Below are positions 52,172 to 62,769 of a stretch of 64,000 nucleotides of DNA, piece by piece. The notes below the pieces were generated by a model. That model did no database searches, was not told the origin of the DNA, and saw only the letters and a program-made list of their open reading frames with translations. The position numbers and the translations under genes were made by a program. The stretch's first letter is position 1. The number at the start of each line of letters is the position of its first letter. Source of the stretch: Balaenoptera acutorostrata (taxonomy: Eukaryota > Chordata > Mammalia > Artiodactyla > Balaenopteridae); the NCBI RefSeq assembly GCF_949987535.1, contig NC_080078.1:27734942-27798941 (forward strand). Reading direction: 5' to 3'.

Positions 52172-53315
52172 GGGGTGGGTGCCTATGTCACTTATGCTAG
52201 ACCCTTCAAATGCTTTCTCCCTGGAATCGAGTCTTGAGTGAAACAGTAGATTCAGCACAATTGATCCTGTTGCAGTTTCCAGAGGAGACCAGTCTAGCTT
52301 TCTAAAGATTCTTGGAGTTGTCCCACTCTAGTTTTTTAAGCTTCTTGGTGATTCTTGGAGCCACCCTGCATTTTCCCAGTAAGCTCCCTTTCTCCCTTCC
52401 TTGGTTAGTTAGAGTCAGTTTCTGTGATCTAGGACCAAAGAACCCTAACTCCTCCTATGCACTTTACAATTTTTGGGATACCAGTGGTGACATAACCTAC
52501 CCCCCTCTCTCTCTCTCTCCCCCTCTCCCATTGCTGAGCCTGGAATACCGTGCCCTCCTAGCCCATCTACTGCTTCTTCATCCTTCAAGACCCAGAACAA
52601 ATGTTTCCTTCTGTGAATATCCCAGAGAGATTGATGCTGTTTCCTTCGTTTCCCCTGCAGTGTGCATGCCTCCAGTGTAGTGTCTGTTATATCACGCTGC
52701 TATTTTTGTTTGCATGTCTGCCTTTCTGTCATGGAGCATTCCTTTGGGGTGAGAATCAAACTTCTGAAGGCTACACGCATGACGCTGAGCACAGCGGCAC
52801 ACACAGGGTCCCTGCTCAGCCGTCATTCCTGGCATGTGTCGGTGGATGGATGGATGCGCTGACCCCACACAGGGACAGAAGGTCTGAGTTGTCATATGTC
52901 CTGACTGAGAGCAATTGCACTGAGTTGTCTCAGAATGAACTTTTGTGGGTCTGTACTCATATGTTCAAAGTGCCCTGGGCCAAAATCAAAGAGTTTATTC
53001 CTCCTGATGAGCAGAGGACAAATAGTGCAAAGTCACTCTGACCTCTAAGGTTCTGCTTTCTTCAAAAATAACATGGATTTTTTTCCTGATTATAAAAGCA
53101 GTACAAACATAGTGTAGAGAATTTATATAATACCAGAAAGACAGAAAGGAGAAAAAAAGACTCCCCATAGCCCCAGCACCCAAAGATAAATGCTGGCATT
53201 TTAAAGTACTTTCTTCTGGTCTTTTTTACCCCAGGTATTACAATTTGTAGATGTATTTAGTTATGCACTATTTTTATGTGCTTTCTCCCATTTTATCTTA
53301 GATACCCATTTTCTT
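52172..53315. other. Unique sequence with weak L2 and an old repeat
   Basis: A (CT)n run at 52505-52532. 52560-52680 resembles sense L2. 53060-53230 ('aacatggatttttttcctgattataaaagcagtac') resembles an old interspersed repeat also glimpsed near 62.77 kb. Overlapping frames 52312-53041 have no recognisable domain. Confidence 0.4.
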
Positions 53316-53331
53316 TTATGTACCACTTTTA

Positions 53332-53841
53332 TTTACCACTTTTATTTTTTTATTTTATTTTGTATTGAAGTAGAGTTGATTTACAATGTTGTGTTAGTTT
53401 CAGGTACAGACAAAGTGATTCAGATATATATATATATGTATATATATATATTCTTTTTCAAATTCTTTTCCCTTATATGTTATTATAAAATATTTAGTAT
53501 AGTTCCCTGTGCTATACAGTAGGTCCTTGTTGGTTATCTATTCTGCATATAGTAGTGTGTATATGTTAATTCCAAACTCCTAAGTTATCCCTCCCCATTT
53601 CCCTTTTGGAAACCATAAGTTTGTTTTCTGTGTCTACGGGTCTATTTCTGTTCTGTATACAAGTTCATTTGAATCTTTTTTTTTTTTTAGATTCCACATA
53701 TAAGCGATAACATATGGTGTTTGTGTTTCTCTGTATGGCTTACTTCACTTAGTATGATAATCTCTAGGTCCATCCATGTTGCTGCAAATGGTATTATTTC
53801 ATTCTTTTTTATGGCTGAGTAATATTTCATTGTGTATATAG
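53332..53841 (-). mobile_element. 5'-truncated L1 3' end
   Basis: Antisense L1 3' UTR and ORF2 end (C-terminal frame within 53687-54070, minus). Perfect 15 bp target-site duplication 'tatgtaccactttta' at 53317-53331 and 53842-53856. A poly-T expansion sits at 53678-53689. Confidence 0.94.
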
Positions 53842-53856
53842 TATGTACCACTTTTA

Positions 53857-54149
53857 GAGTCTGTATGATATTCCATCCGATAGAGAAACTAACATTGAGT
53901 TCATTAATCCCCTCACTTGCTTTATCTATGTTGTCCTGTTTTGGGTGTGTGGTTGTAAATAACAATTGGGGTTTGGGAGGGGGGTTAATAAACAGTACCC
54001 TCTTGTCCCCACCCACCCTCGGAGCAGGTTGAAGGTTAGACACACACAAGTTAGGACATGTAGGGATCAAACTGTCAACTTAGTTACTGATTGGTTACTA
54101 ATTTGGAGGATGTGGAGCAACAAAGAACTCCCTGATACCACACCCCAGA
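53857..54149. other. Unique sequence
   Basis: No gene recognised. Confidence 0.35.
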
Positions 54150-54676
54150 ATATTTTTTCCAGCTTTGTTGAGATACAGTTGACCTATGACATCATGTATG
54201 TTTAAGATGTACAAGTGATGGTTTGATCCATGTATATATTGAGAGCTGGTTCCCACAATAATGTTAAACACCACCATCACCTCACACACTTCCAGTTATT
54301 TTTGTGTGTATGGTGAGAACTTTTAAGACCTACCCTCTTAGCAGCTTTCAGGTGTCAAATACAGTATAGTTAACTGCAGTCACCATGCTGTACATGAGAT
54401 TCCCAGCACTGATTCATCTCATAACTGGAAGTCTGGACCCTTTGACTGACACCTTCCCATTTCCCCCACCCCCCAGCCTCTGGCAACCACCAATCTGTTG
54501 TCTGTTTCTATGAGTTGTTTTTTTTTTCTTTTAATGTTTTGCATGTGAGTCCATACAATATTTGTCTTCCTTTGTCTGACTATTTCACTTAGCATAATGC
54601 CCGCAAGTTTCATTCATGTTGTCACAAATGGCAAGATTTCCTTCATTTCTATGGCTGAATTATATATATATATGTA
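54150..54676 (-). mobile_element. Old L1 3' end (L1MA/MB-like)
   Basis: Antisense: 'tccagctttgttgagatacagttgacctatgacatc', 'gttaactgcagtcaccatgctgtacatgagattcccagc', 'ctggcaaccaccaatctgttgtctgtttctatgag', 'gtttcattcatgttgtcacaaatgg'. More diverged than the L1 copies with target-site duplications. Confidence 0.85.
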
Positions 54677-55625
54677 TGGGAGAGAGAGCAGAAGACACCT
54701 TCCTGTGTAGAGAGGCAGATTCCACCTGAAGGGAGAGGGGTAGAGAAGGCAGGACCATGCAGACCCAGTATCTTCTCCCAAATTCACCAACTAGATAGGT
54801 CTCTCCCCTGTCTCCTGGGTGAACAAGAAGTAATAGTCTAGTGGATATTTTCCATCTGACTGACTGTGTTGGATATTCTGGAGCACAAGTCTGAGTTTTT
54901 TCTTAAGGAAGATTTCTAGAAGAATTACTGGGAGATTGAATATTTTTAAGACCTTTGAAACAGATTTCCAACTTGTTTACTGCAAAGTTTGTTACAATTT
55001 ACCTTACCACCAGCAGTGTATACAGCTGACCATGTCACTGAACCTACATCAGCACTGAGCCGTGTCCCTTTCAAGCTTTTCTTCTCTTTATTTGATAGGG
55101 GGGGAAAAAGCAGCTTATTTTTCCATTTGTGTTTATCTGCATGGTAAGAAAACTGATCATTTTTTTCAGTTTGTCAGTTGGTCATTTTGAGCTTTTGCTC
55201 TAAATAATCCTTTCATGCCCTTTGGCCATTTTTCCATTGAATTTTAATTTCTAAATGGAGTTACATACTAATATAACACATTTATCTGGCATTTTAAAAA
55301 ATTTGTTGTTTTACTTTTATTTTGTTTATAGTTTAAATAAATTATGTATTACTGAATTTGTTAAGTGTTTGCTTTGTGATTCTTCCATTGCTTACAAATT
55401 CTTCCCTTTTTTTTGAATTTTTGAATTTTATTTTATTTATTTTTTTATACAGCAGGTTCTTTTTAGTTATCCATTTTATACATATTAGTGTATATATGTC
55501 AATCCCAATCTCCCAGTTCATCCCACCAACCCCCTGCCACTTTCCCCCCTTGGTGTCCGTACGTTTGTTCTCTACATCTGTGTCTCTATTTCTGCCCTGC
55601 AAACCAGTTCATCTGTACCATTTTT

Positions 55626-55934
55626 CTAGGTTCCACATATACGCGTTAATAGACGATATTTGTTTTTCTCTTTCTGATTTACTTCACTCTGTATTACAGT
55701 CTCTAGATCCATCCACGTCTCTACAAATGACCCAATTTTGTTCCTTTTTATGGCTGAGTAATATTCCATTGTATATATGTACCACATCTTCTTTATCCAT
55801 TCATCTATTGATGGGCATTTAGGTTGCTTCCATGACCTGGCTATTGTAAATAGTGCTGCAATGAACATTGGGGTGCATGTGTCTTTTTGAATTATGGTTT
55901 TCTCAGGGTATATGCCCAGGAGTGGCATAGTCAC
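55626..55934 (-). pseudogene. L1 ORF2 C-terminal fragment
   Basis: About 100 residues ending in the usual Arg-Ile-Cys-Gly-Thr stop (Cys-Gly-Ile in sister copies here). Contains Trp-Tyr-Ile-Tyr-Thr-Met-Glu-Tyr-Tyr-Ser-Ala-Ile. This is the end of the ORF2 protein of the broken L1 and fixes the position of the ORF2 stop codon. The same block occurs in the L1 fragments at 17.0, 26.9, 29.5 and 53.7 kb. Not functional alone. Confidence 0.9.
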
Positions 55935-56158
55935 TCCGCAAGTGGGATTGCTGGGTCATATGGTAGTTCTATTTTTAGTTTTTTAAGGAACCTCCATACT
56001 GTTCTCCATAGTGGCTGTAACAATTTACATTCCCACCAACAGTGCAAGAGGGTTCCCTTTTCTCCACACCCTCTCCAGCATTTGTTGTTTGTAGATTTTC
56101 TGATGATGCCTGTTCTAACTGGTGTGAGGTGATACCTCATTGTCGTTTTGATTTGCAT
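55931..56158 (-). pseudogene. L1 ORF2 cysteine-rich domain fragment
   Basis: The frame keeps the ORF2 C-terminal cysteine motif CX3CX7HX4C intact (Cys-Trp-Arg-Gly-Cys, His, Cys in the first half). It runs into a different frame from the last 100 residues, so a frameshift lies near 55931. In active L1 this domain supports RNA binding. Here it belongs to a broken copy. Confidence 0.85.
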
Positions 56159-56341
56159 TGAACAGCTTTTCAGGTGCTTCTTGGCTATCTGTATATCTTC
56201 TTTGGAGAAATGTCTATTTAGGTCTTCTGCCCATTTTTGAATTGGGTGTTTTTTTTTTTAATATTGAGCTGCATGAGCTGTTTATATATTTTGGAGATTA
56301 ATCTTTTGACAGTTGATTCATTTGCAAATATTGTCTCCCAT

Positions 56342-56653
56342 TCTGAGGGTTGTCTTTTATTTTTTTTAATTTTTTTATTTTTTTAAACATCTTTATTGGA
56401 GTATAATTGCTTTACAATGGTGTGTTAGTTTCTGCTTTATAACAAAGTGAATCAGTTATACATATACATATATTCCCATATCTCTTCCCTCTTGCATCTC
56501 CCTCCCTCCCACCCTCCCTATCCCACCCCTCTAGGTGGTCACAAAGCACCGAGCTGATCTCCTTGTGCTATGCGGCTGCTTCCCACTAGCTATCTATTTT
56601 ACATTTGGTAGTGTATATATGTCCATGTCACTCTCTCTGAGGGTTGTCTTTTA
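56342..56653 (-). mobile_element. Truncated young L1 nested in the 5.4 kb L1, with perfect 18 bp duplication
   Basis: The insert itself is 56360-56635, antisense, with a T-rich tail at the left and 'gatctccttgtgctatgcggctgcttcccactagctatc' in its body. The 18 bp target-site duplication 'tctgagggttgtctttta' is perfect at 56342-56359 and 56636-56653. The host L1 ORF2 continues across it. The same subfamily as 49500-50060. Confidence 0.97.
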
Positions 56654-57758
56654 GTCTTGTTTGTAGTTTCCTTTGCTTTGCAAAAGCTTTTAAGTTTCAT
56701 TAGGTCCCATTTGTTTATTTTTGTTTTTCTTTCCATTACTCTGGGAAGTGGATCAAAAAAGATCTTGCTGTGATTTATGTCAAAGAGTGTTCTTCCTATG
56801 TTTTCCTCTAAGAGTTTTTTAGTGTCCGGTCTTACATTTAGGGCTCTAATCCATTTTGAGTTTATTTTTGTGTATGGTGTTAGGAAGTGTTCTAATTTCA
56901 TTGTTTTACATGTAGCTGTCCAGTTTTCCCAGCACCACTTACTGAAGAGACTGTCTGTTCTCCATTGTATATCCTTGCCTCCTTGTCATAGATTAGTTGA
57001 CCATAGGTGTGTGGCTTTATCTCTGGGCTTTCTATCCTGTTCCATTGATCTATATTTCTGTTTTTGTGCCAGTACCATATTGTCTTGATTACTGTAGCTT
57101 TGTAGTATAGTCTGAAGTCCAGGAGCCTGATTCCTCCAGCTCCGTTTTTTTCCCACAAGACTGCTTTGGCTATTCGGGGTCGTTTCTGTTTCCATACAAA
57201 TTTTAAGATTTTTTGTTCTAGTTCTGTAAAAAATGCCATTCGTAATTTGATAGGGATTGTGTTGAATCTGTAGATTGCTTTGGGTAGTATAGTCATTTTC
57301 ACAATGTTGATTGTTCCAATCCAAGAACATGGTATATCTCTCCATCTGTTGGTATCATCTTTAATTTCTTTCATCAGTGTCTTATAGTTTTCTGCATACA
57401 GGCCTTTTGTCTCCCTATGTAGGTTTATTCCTAGGTATTTTATTCTTTTTGTTGCAATGGTAAATGGGAGTGTTTCCTTAATTTCTCTTTCAGATTTTTC
57501 AACATTAGTGTATAAGAATGCAAGAGATTTCTGTGCATTAATTTTGTGTCCTGCAGCTTTACCAAATTCATTGATTAGCGCTAGTAGTTTTCTGGTGGCA
57601 TCTTTAGGATTCTCTATGTATAGTATCATGTCATATGCAAACAGTGACAGTTTACTTCTTCTTTTCCATTTTGCATTCCTTTTATTTCTTTTTCTTCTCT
57701 GATTGCCGTGGCTAGGAGTTCCAAAACTATGTTGAATAGTAGTGGCAAGAGTGGACAT
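56637..57758 (-). pseudogene. L1 ORF2 reverse transcriptase C-terminal half with FADD-box mutation
   Basis: The 286-codon open frame at 56898-57758 reads genuine ORF2 from about 57665 downward; its first 30 residues are a shifted frame. The catalytic box that normally reads Phe-Ala-Asp-Asp is Phe-Ala-Tyr-Asp (GAT to TAT, near 57632-57643), which removes a metal-binding aspartate. Further on come Leu-Gly-Ile-Asn-Leu and Trp-Lys-Gln-Lys-Arg-Pro blocks of the RT thumb region. 56599-56901 continues the protein in another frame until the nested L1 interrupts it. Confidence 0.9.
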
Positions 57759-58132
57759 CCTTGTCTTGTTCCTGGTCTTAGAGGAAATGCTTTCAGTTTT
57801 TCACCATTGAGAATGATGTTGGCTGTGGGTTTGTCATATATGGCCTTTATTATGTTGAGGTAGGTTCCCTCTATGCCCACTTTCTGGAGAGTTTTTATCA
57901 TAAATGGGTTTTGAATTTTGTCAAAAGCTTTTTCTGCATCTATTGAGATGATCATATGGTTTTTCTTCTTCAATTTGTTAATATGCTGTATCACATTGAT
58001 TGATTTGCATATATTGAAGAATCCTTGCATCCCTGGGATAAATCCCACTTGATCGTGGTGTATGATCCTTTTAATGTGTTGTTGGATTCTGTTTGCTAGT
58101 ATTTTGTTGAGGATTTTTGCATCCATATTCAT
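57660..58132 (-). pseudogene. L1 ORF2 reverse transcriptase fingers/palm fragment
   Basis: Contains [10 protein letters not shown], the Gln-Val-Gly-Phe-Ile-Pro-Gly box and [10 protein letters not shown] (the first catalytic aspartate is kept). Then comes Arg-Gln-Gly-Cys-Pro-Leu. It goes out of frame near 57655, where one A is missing from 'gtaaaactg' (now 'gtaaactg'), just before the catalytic box. Confidence 0.92.
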
Positions 58133-59224
58133 CAGTGATATTGCTGGGTAATTTTCTTTATTTGTAGTATCTTTGTCTGGTTTTGGTATCAGGGTCTCAT
58201 AGAATGAGTTTGGGAGTGTTCCTTCCTCTGTTATATTTTGGAAGAGTTTGAGAAGGATGGGTGTTAGCTCCTCTCTAAATGTTTGTTAGAATTCACCTGT
58301 GAAGCCATCTGGTCCTGGACTTTTGTCTGTTGGAAGATTTTTAATCACAGTTTCAATTTCATTACTTGTGATTGGTCTGTTCATATTTTCTGTTTCTTCC
58401 TGGTTCAGTCTTGGAAGGTTATACCTTTCTAAGAATTTGTCCATTTCTTCCAGGCTGTCCATGTTATTGGCATAGAGTTGCTTGTAGTAGTCTCTTAGGA
58501 TGCTTTGTATTTCTGCGGTGTCTGTTGTAACTTCTCCTTTTTCGTTTCTAATTTTATTGATTTGAGTCCTCTCCCTCTTTTTCTTGATGAGTCTGGCTAA
58601 TGGTTTATCAATTTTGTTTGTCTTCTCAAAGAACCAGCTTTTAGTTTTATTGATCTTTGCTATTGTTTTCTTTGTTTCTATTTCACTTATTTCTCCTCTG
58701 ATCTTTATGATTTCTTTCCTTCTACCAACTTTGGGTTTTGTTTGTTCTTCTTTCTCTAGTTCCTTTAGCTGTAAGATTAGATTATTTATTTGAAATTTTT
58801 CTTGTTTCTTGAGGTAGGCTTTTATTGCTATAAACTTCCCTCTTAGAAAGGCTTTTGCTGCATCCCATAGGTTTTGGATCGTTGTGTTTTCGTTGTAATT
58901 TGTCTCTAGGTATTTTTTTTATTTCCTCTTTGATTTCTTCAGTGATCTCTTGGTTATTTAGTAACATATTGTTTAGCCTTCATGTGTTTGTGTTTTTTAC
59001 GTTTTTTTCCCTGTAATTGATTACTAATCTCATAGCATTGTGGTCAGAAAAGATGCTTGATATGGTTTCAATTTTCTTAAATTTACTGAGGCTTGATTTG
59101 TGATCCAAGATGTGATCTATCCTGGAGAATGTTCCGTGTGCACTTGAGAAGAAAATGTAATCTGCTGTTTTTGGATGGAATGTCCTATAAATATCAATTA
59201 AATCTATCTGGTCTATTATGTCAT
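58133..59224 (-). pseudogene. L1 ORF2 middle region, frame-broken
   Basis: Connects the endonuclease and reverse transcriptase regions of the same ORF2. Only short frames survive, such as 58782-58967 (Leu-Leu-Asn-Asn-Gln-Glu-Ile-Thr). A frameshift lies near 58910 and another near 59225. Sequence order is fully L1. Confidence 0.85.
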
Positions 59225-59725
59225 TTAAAGTTGTGTTTCCTTATTAATTTTCTGTTTGGATGATCTGTCCATTGGTGTAAGTGAGGTGTTAAAGTCCCCC
59301 ACTATTATTGTGTTACTGTCGATTTCCTCTTTTATAGCTGTTAGCAGTTGCCTTATGTATTGAGGTGCTCCTATGTTGGGTGCATATATATTTATAATTG
59401 CTATATCTTCTTCTTGGGTTGATCCCTTGATCATTATGTAGTGTCCTTCCTTGTCTCTTGTAGCATTCTTTATTTTAAAGTCTATTTTATCTGATATGAG
59501 TATTGCTACTCCAGCTTTCTTTTGATTTCCATTTGCATGGAATATCTTTTTCCATCCCCTCACTTTCAGTCTGTACATGTCCCTGGGTCTGAAGTGGGTC
59601 TCCTGTAAACAGCATATATATGGGTCTTGTTTTTGTATCCATTCAGCGAGCCTGTGTCTTTTGGTTGGAGCACTTAATCCATTCACGTTTAAGGTGATTA
59701 TCGATATGTATGTTCCTATGACCAT
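59225..59725 (-). pseudogene. L1 ORF2 endonuclease domain, open but cut
   Basis: 166 codons from the ORF2 start. The AP-endonuclease-like motifs are in place: Leu-Asn-Val-Asn-Gly-Leu near residue 13, Cys-Leu-Gln-Glu-Thr-His near 40, Asn-Ile-Tyr-Ala-Pro-Asn near 112-117 and Gly-Asp-Phe-Asn near 142-145. The frame ends early after Lys-Glu-Thr-Gln through a frameshift. The rest of the domain (last third) is out of frame. Confidence 0.93.
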
Positions 59726-59726
59726 T

Positions 59727-60279
59727 TTCTTAATTGTTTTGGGTTTGTTTTTGTAGGTCCTTTTCTTCTCTTGTGTTTCCCACTTAGAGAAGTTCCTTTA
59801 GCATTTGTTGTAGAGCTGGTTCAGTGGTGCTGAATTCTCTTAGCTTTTGCTTGTCTGTAAAGCTTTTGATTTCTCCATCGAATCTGAATGAGATCCTTGC
59901 TGGGTAGAGTAATCTTGGTTGTAGGTTCTTCCCTTTCATCACTTTAAATATATCATGCCACTGCCTTCTGGCTTGTAGAGTTTCTGCTGAGAAATCAGCT
60001 GTTAACCTTATGGGAGTTCCCTTGTATGTTATTTGTCATTTTTCCCTTGTTGCTTTCAGTAATTTTTCTTTGTCTTTAATTTTTGTCAATTTGATTACTA
60101 TGTGTCTTGGTGTGTTTCTCCTTGGGTTTATCCTGCCTTGGACTCTCTGAGCTTCCTGGACTTGGGTGGCTATTTCCTTTCCCATGTTAGGGAAGTTTTC
60201 GACTATTATCTCTTCAAATATTTTCTCGGGTCCTTTCTCTCTCTCTTCTGGGACCCCTATAATGCGAATGTTGTTGAGT
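59727..60279 (-). pseudogene. L1 ORF1 RRM/CTD region, frame-broken
   Basis: The remainder of ORF1 between the truncated coiled coil and the ORF2 start. Antisense motifs such as 'tgtgtcttggtgtgtttctccttgggtttatcctgcc' and 'atcatgccactgccttctggcttgtagagtttctgctgagaaatcagctgttaa' are the ORF1 C-terminal half. No frame longer than about 80 codons survives. Confidence 0.85.
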
Positions 60280-60705
60280 TTAATTGTCCCAGAGGTCTCT
60301 TAGGCTGTCTTCATTTCTTTTCATTCTTTTTTCTTTATTCTGTTCCGTGGCTGTGAATTCCACCATTCTGTCTTCCAGGTCACTTATCCGTTCTTCTGTC
60401 TCAGTTATTCTGCTATTGATTCCTTCTAGTGTATTTTTCATTTCAGTTATTGTATTGTTCATCTCTGTTTGTTTGTTCTTTAATTCTTCTAGGTGTTTGT
60501 TCTTTAATTCTTCTAGGTGTTTGTTAAACATTTCTTGCATCTTCTCAATCTTTGCTTCCATTTTTTTTCCAAGGTCCTGGATCATCTTCACTATCATCAT
60601 TCTGAATTCTTTTTCTGAAAGGTTGCCTCTCTCCACTTCATTTAGTTGTTTTTCTGGGGTTTTATCTTGTTCCTTCATCTGGTACATAGCCCTCTGCCTT
60701 TTCAT
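60280..60705 (-). pseudogene. L1 ORF1 N-terminal coiled-coil fragment with 8-residue duplication
   Basis: 141 codons, Lys/Glu/Met-rich, with a heptad-like coiled coil from about residue 40 to 125. An in-frame 24 bp tandem duplication (60471-60494 and 60495-60518) repeats Lys-His-Leu-Glu-Glu-Leu-Lys-Asn. A frameshift near 60283 ends the frame with Asp-Asn-stop, where intact copies continue. ORF1 normally forms trimers that bind L1 RNA. Confidence 0.9.
60471..60518. repeat. 24 bp in-frame tandem duplication in L1 ORF1
   Basis: 'gtttgttctttaattcttct' opens a 24-base unit that repeats once without change. Confidence 0.97.
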
Positions 60706-61528
60706 CTTGTCTGTCTTTCTGTGAATGTGGTTTTTGTTCCACAGGCAGCAGGATTGTTGTTCTTCTTGCTTCTGCTGTCTGCCCTCTGGTGGATGGGGCT
60801 ATCTAAGAGGTTTGTTCCACAAATTCTTCCTTTTGAGATACAAAATTACTATTTGTCTACACATTTTAATGATTTTATTCATATATTTATTCACCTAACA
60901 TTTTATTTTGGCTAGAGTTTATTTTTGTGTCTGTTGTCAGGCCAAGTTTTCTTTTCTTCCATAACAAATAGGTAATTCATTGTCCTAGAACCATTTAGCT
61001 TTTATTGCTATTTTATGTAGTATCTTACTAGAGATTTAATATCTGCAAGACAAGAGGCTAGATATTTTACACCTGTCATATCCCCCCAAATCTCTTGGTC
61101 AGTCTCACCTCATATTTTCAAATGAGCCTTAGAATAATTTTATTATGTTCTAAAACAATCCCTTTTAGAATTCTGATTTGCACTGAATTAAATGCATTAA
61201 TTAATTTTAGAAGAAGTGATATTTTGCTAATACTAAGTTTTCCTATTCAGGAAAAATGGAATATTGAGCTCTTCAAATCTTTATGTATATCCCCCAGCCA
61301 AGATTGCTTTTTTTTTTAACCTTCTGTGGATATTTCTTCTACTCAAGTAAAAAGCTATGAAGTTCCTTGTTTTAATGTCAGTGATATAACACTTTGCAGT
61401 ATAAAATACAATTTACAGAAATATCTATCAAGTAAACCTAAAGAAACACAACTTGATTTTTACATTGGTGATATTTAAATAAGCAAAATTCCTTTTACAT
61501 GTCAAAAACCATCACATCACATCAGATG

Positions 61529-61531
<3 letters not shown>

Positions 61532-61574
<43 letters not shown>
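61532..61574. repeat. (GT)21 microsatellite
   Basis: Forty-three uninterrupted alternating T/G bases within old L1 sequence. Confidence 0.98.
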
Positions 61575-61575
<1 letters not shown>

Positions 61576-62769
61576 CTGCCGATGAGTTCTAGGTGTTTTT
61601 GTTTTATTTTGTGACTATTGCTACTGTAAATCAACTGTTTTATATTTTCTAATTCCTTTATTTCAAACATATAGGAAAAATGTAGATATATTAATTTTGC
61701 AACTCATCACCTTCAAAACATTCTTATTATTTCCATTTTTCCAGTTCATATTTTTCTCAGTAGGCAATCATATCTTATGGAAGGAGTAGTGAATTTCCCT
61801 AGTCCTTTATTTCTCATGACCTGTTGGATAGATTAGAATATCCAGCACATTAATAAATAATAGTGGGCTTCCTTGTCTTATTGTTAATGTTAATGGAAAT
61901 ATCTCCTTATATGCTGTTAACCATTGGCTTAAGACAATTAAAAAATTGTGTTGAGGTACTTTCATTTTATTCTAGTTGCACTAAGCTTTTGTTAGTAATG
62001 CAGTGAGTGTCAGCTTTCTCAAATGCCTCTTGTTCCTTGGTTAGGATGATTTTATCATTGCTTCAGGAGATTTGGTGGCAATTCTTGGGTCGTAGTCTTT
62101 CCTCCTCAAATCTTGATGCTATGGAAGAAAAGTTTAAGACCAGTTTCATGTTTTCATCTTCCTAGGTGGACCATTTTTTAAGTTATTTGTTTTGTTTACT
62201 GCCTGGCTGCATGTAGGATTTTAAAAATTTCTCCTTGAAATTCTAAAACTTTATCAGGTTGAGCCTAGATGGTGTCATTCAATGTATCTATTAGAATTAC
62301 AAATTCAGGTCATCCATAAATCTGGGAGATGTTTTGCTATTTTATCTCTCTTATTATTGCTTTTGTTTTATTTTTTATGATTGCTTTTTTACAAACATCA
62401 GTGGTATGCTGAATCTCCATGTTTGGTCCTATGATCTGATATATCTCTTACCATTTCATATCTTTATTCTTTTGTACTGCATTCTGGATGAGGTTTGTTT
62501 GTGCTACACATGTCAGTGGTTAGTTTCTATAGTATTCTGCACTGCTTTCAATGTATGATTTAATTTCACTGCTACATTTTGTATTTCTTGCAATGTTTCT
62601 ATATCTTATCAGGACATTTTCTTCTCTGCTCTTCTTTCTCCCAGTTCCCTTTAATAACACTGTCATATGTAGCTTACCTTGAATATTATTCATTGATCAA
62701 ATATTTTATTTCAATCACTAAACTTTGAATTAATAAGTTCTTTTCAGAATCTGAAAGTAACATATATTT

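Larger units (their letters stand above)
55406..60818 (-). mobile_element. Near-full-length L1, 5'-truncated just upstream of ORF1
   Basis: About 5.4 kb, antisense. From right to left: about 113 bases of 5' UTR, ORF1 (starts at 60705), ORF2 (starts at 59725), ORF2 C-terminus (to 55626), 3' UTR and poly-A (poly-T at 55408-55415). Target-site duplication 'acaaattcttcc' at 55394-55405 and 60819-60830. Subtracting the nested insert, ORF2 would be about 1268 codons, close to the family's usual length. It is dead: frameshifts interrupt ORF1 and ORF2 several times and the reverse transcriptase catalytic motif is mutated. A truncated L1 interrupts it at 56360-56635. Confidence 0.93.
54880..62760 (-). 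mobile_element. Degenerate old L1 (L1ME/HAL1-like), split by a young L1
   Basis: Left part 54880-55393 ('ttgttacaatttaccttaccaccagcagtgtatacagc', 'tgccctttggccatttttccattg') and right part 60831-62760 ('ttctgatttgcactgaattaaatgcattaatt', 'gggcttccttgtcttattgttaatgttaatgg', 'aagacaattaaaaaattgtgttgagg') are antisense old L1. The join across the young L1 reads 'gcttacaaattcttcc' to 'acaaattcttccttttgag'. Boundaries are soft. The right part contains a (GT)n. Confidence 0.6.

Noticed and set aside
52312..53041. 122- and 146-codon plus frames
   Set aside because: Overlap each other out of frame and include L2-like sequence; no domain.
55358..55822. 154-codon plus-strand frame
   Set aside because: Antisense of the L1 3' UTR and ORF2 end; hydrophobic content comes from A/T-rich codons.
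57660..58132. Retroviral polymerase or group II intron reverse transcriptase
   Set aside because: Motif order, adjoining endonuclease, cysteine motif and poly-A 3' end all identify LINE-1.
60284..60724. 146-codon Phe/Ser/Leu-rich frame, plus strand
   Set aside because: Antisense shadow of the L1 ORF1 coiled coil.
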